NCBI GenBank assembly: GCA_036401755.1
Contig: DASWUD010000249.1
Span: 1-6,450, forward strand
DNA: 6,450 bases
Direction: 5' to 3'
DNA from: DASWUD01 sp036401755
GTDB taxonomy: Bacteria > Pseudomonadota > Gammaproteobacteria > Thiohalomonadales > Thiohalomonadaceae
Numbering within the stretch: position 1 is the first letter of the stretch; each line of letters begins with the position of its first letter. The position numbers were made by a program, and so were the translations under genes. The notes beneath the pieces were generated by a model, which was not told where the DNA came from, searched no databases, and saw only the letters and a list, made by a program, of their open reading frames with translations. Below are positions 5,229 through 6,450 of this stretch, piece by piece.

Positions 5229-5456
5229 ATGCAGCATCAGCAGATGGTAGATATCCGCGGCATGTGCTGTTCGGCGCCGGTGATCCGGCTGGCCAAGGAG
5301 TTTGCACAATTCCGTTCCGGGGAGGTGGTACTGGTGATCTCCGACAAGATTTCCATGCTCAACGACATTCCCGCCTGGTGCAACCTGACAGGAAACGGAC
5401 TGATGAAAGCCGAGCAAATCGGCGAGTTGCACCATTTCTGGATAGAGAAGCGCTAA
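5229..5456 (+). CDS. TusA/SirA-like sulfur-carrier protein with altered CPxP motif
   Basis: This 75-residue protein has the TusA-family layout: an N-terminal strand VDIRGMCC, the Cys motif, a helix (PVIRLAKEFAQF), GEVVLVISDK, a DIPAWC segment followed by G-N-G-L, and a closing strand HHFWIEKR. TusA proteins carry persulfide sulfur on the first Cys of CPxP, for tRNA thiolation, molybdenum cofactor work or sulfur oxidation. Here the motif is C14-S15-A16-P17: the active Cys is kept, the first Pro is replaced by Ser, and an extra Cys13 precedes it. A third Cys sits in DIPAWC (near residue 51). The protein may carry sulfur or bind metal through the cysteine pair; the choice is not settled by sequence. 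It is 2 bp after the HMA-like gene and 3 bp before the merR-type gene, so the three are almost surely co-transcribed. Confidence 0.82.
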   Translation: MQHQQMVDIRGMCCSAPVIRLAKEFAQFRSGEVVLVISDKISMLNDIPAWCNLTGNGLMKAEQIGELHHFWIEKR

Positions 5457-5459
5457 ACG

Positions 5460-5930
5460 ATGCCAAGCGAACACAAGATCGGCGAGGTGGCGGATGCCCT
5501 CGGCATAACGGTGCGCACTATCCGCTATTATGAAGAGGCGGGCTTGCTGGAACCGCTACGCACCGAAGGGGGAACTCGCTACTACACCGAGCGCCATATG
5601 GCCCGGCTGCGGGCGATCCTGCACCTGGCCGACAATGGCTTTTCGCTCGAAGCGATCCGGCTTATCGCCGCGGCCCGTGAAGGGAGCCGGAGCGGTGATG
5701 AAGGGAGCAGCCGCGTGACGACACGGCTCGACGAAGTGCTCGAGGAGCTCGCCATGCGAATCGATGCGTTAGCTCTCTTGAAGGAGGAGATTGTGCGCGC
5801 CCGCTCCTGGGTGCGAAAGTGTCGTGGCTGCGCCAACCGGCCGACCAGCAAAGGGTGTCCCGAGTGCCCCGTGAGAAAACACGTTGCCGATGTCGAGCTG
5901 CTGGGGCTGATTTGGGATCAGCACGATTGA
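5460..5930 (+). CDS. MerR-family transcriptional regulator with four-Cys C-terminal motif
   Basis: This 156-residue regulator has a clear MerR-type winged helix at the N terminus: HKIGEVADALGITVRTIRYY (residues 5-24), EEAGLLEP, then GGTRYYTERHMARL and FSLEAIRLI. A dimerising coiled-coil helix spans about residues 85-117. The effector region holds Cys121, Cys124, Cys133 and Cys136, a C-x2-C-x8-C-x2-C pattern ending CPECPV. The SoxR [2Fe-2S] motif is C-x2-C-x-C-x5-C, so this differs; it could bind zinc, another metal or an iron-sulfur cluster, or sense thiol oxidation or sulfane sulfur. A linker (about 74-84) is rich in Gly and Ser. It is the last gene of the operon and likely controls the promoter near 4932-4982. 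The stop is 5 bp from the convergent ppk stop, with no terminator visible between them. Confidence 0.9.
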   Translation: MPSEHKIGEVADALGITVRTIRYYEEAGLLEPLRTEGGTRYYTERHMARLRAILHLADNGFSLEAIRLIAAAREGSRSGDEGSSRVTTRLDEVLEELAMRIDALALLKEEIVRARSWVRKCRGCANRPTSKGCPECPVRKHVADVELLGLIWDQHD

Positions 5931-5935
5931 GGCGC

Positions 5936-6450
5936 TCAAGAGACCTCGGTCGCTTGTGCCAGCTCCAACAGGAGTGTCTGCTGGGCATTGAAGGGTTCGC
6001 CTGCGCACGGGGCGCGCCGATAGCTGCCGTCACTCTGTAATTCCCACGCCTGCGTATTGTCACGCAGATAGTAACCCAGCTCGCGCAGCACCCGCTCGCG
6101 CAGCGCCTTGTGCTCGATGGGGAAACAGCTTTCAACGCGGCGGTGGAGATTGCGATCCATCCAATCGGCACTGGAGCAGAACAGCTCCTCCTTGCCCTCC
6201 CCCTGAAAGTAGAAGACCCGGGTGTGTTCGAGAAAGCGGCCGATGATGGCGCGCACGCGGATATTCTCCGAGACGCCGGGGATGCCAGGACGCAGGCAGC
6301 AGATGCCGCGTATCACCAGATCGATCGCTACCCCGGCCTGTGAGGCGCGGTAGAGGGCACGGATTACCTCCTCTTCTACCAGGGCATTCATCTTGGCAAC
6401 GATGCGCGCCGGCCGCCCCAGGCGTGCCAGGGCGGCCTCTCGTTCTATGC
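5936..6450 (-). CDS. ppk1: Polyphosphate kinase 1, C-terminal fragment
   Basis: The last 171 residues of polyphosphate kinase 1 are in the window; the N-terminal part lies beyond the right edge (the family is about 700 residues). Ppk1 reversibly transfers the gamma phosphate of ATP to a growing polyphosphate chain and is often membrane-associated. The conserved C-terminal catalytic blocks are easy to see. These include KMNALVEEEVIRALYRAS, then DLVIRGICCLRPG, then GVSENIRVRAIIGRFLEH and SSADWMDRNLHRRVE followed by FPIE. The RFLEH segment carries one of the conserved PLD-like histidines. The stop is TGA at 5936-5938. It is convergent with the merR-type gene. Being on the opposite strand from ppx and 1 kb away, it is in a separate transcript from ppx. 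Confidence 0.95.
   Translation of the reverse strand, partial: IEREAALARLGRPARIVAKMNALVEEEVIRALYRASQAGVAIDLVIRGICCLRPGIPGVSENIRVRAIIGRFLEHTRVFYFQGEGKEELFCSSADWMDRNLHRRVESCFPIEHKALRERVLRELGYYLRDNTQAWELQSDGSYRRAPCAGEPFNAQQTLLLELAQATEVS

Noticed and set aside
5930..5940. Terminator between the merR-type gene and ppk1
   Set aside because: The 5-bp gap and neighbouring bases show no GC-rich stem followed by a T-run in either direction.

Overview
The window looks like GC-rich chromosomal DNA from a gammaproteobacterium, possibly a sulfur-metabolising or microaerophilic one. The Ppx-type exopolyphosphatase and polyphosphate kinase match the proteobacterial type closely, the genes are densely packed with overlapping stops and starts, and a TusA-like gene plus two bacteriohemerythrins suggest sulfur handling and life under changing oxygen. 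The species cannot be named from the sequence alone. I see no tRNA, rRNA, insertion sequence, CRISPR array or phage gene.

Layout from left to right. (1) The 5' end of a minus-strand DEAD-box RNA helicase (1-115) leaves the left edge; it has a TTG start and a leader hairpin. (2) A non-coding stretch of about 400 bp (116-526) contains several inverted repeats and ends at a bidirectional terminator. (3) Two tandem minus-strand bacteriohemerythrin genes (527-958 and 1235-1666) are 78% identical; each has its own terminator and upstream region. (4) A plus-strand operon (1961-4918), divergent from the second hemerythrin, has overlapping sixA, CHAD-domain and ppx genes. (5) A second plus-strand operon (4999-5930) encodes a small HMA-fold-like protein, a TusA-like protein and a MerR-family regulator with a four-cysteine tail. 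Its promoter region carries a perfect 20-bp palindrome plus a second imperfect copy of the same site. (6) The C-terminal part of polyphosphate kinase ppk1 (5936-6450) lies on the minus strand, convergent with the merR-type gene and only 5 bp from it.

The polyphosphate theme is the clearest functional link. Ppk1 makes polyphosphate, Ppx degrades it, the CHAD protein probably binds it, and SixA is a phosphohistidine phosphatase. The three-gene unit inserted between ppx and ppk is the least familiar part and the best candidate for an undescribed system: a likely self-regulated metal- or sulfur-sensing module with two small ferredoxin-like or TusA-like proteins that both deviate from the canonical motifs. 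The tandem hemerythrins probably bind oxygen, for storage, delivery or sensing.
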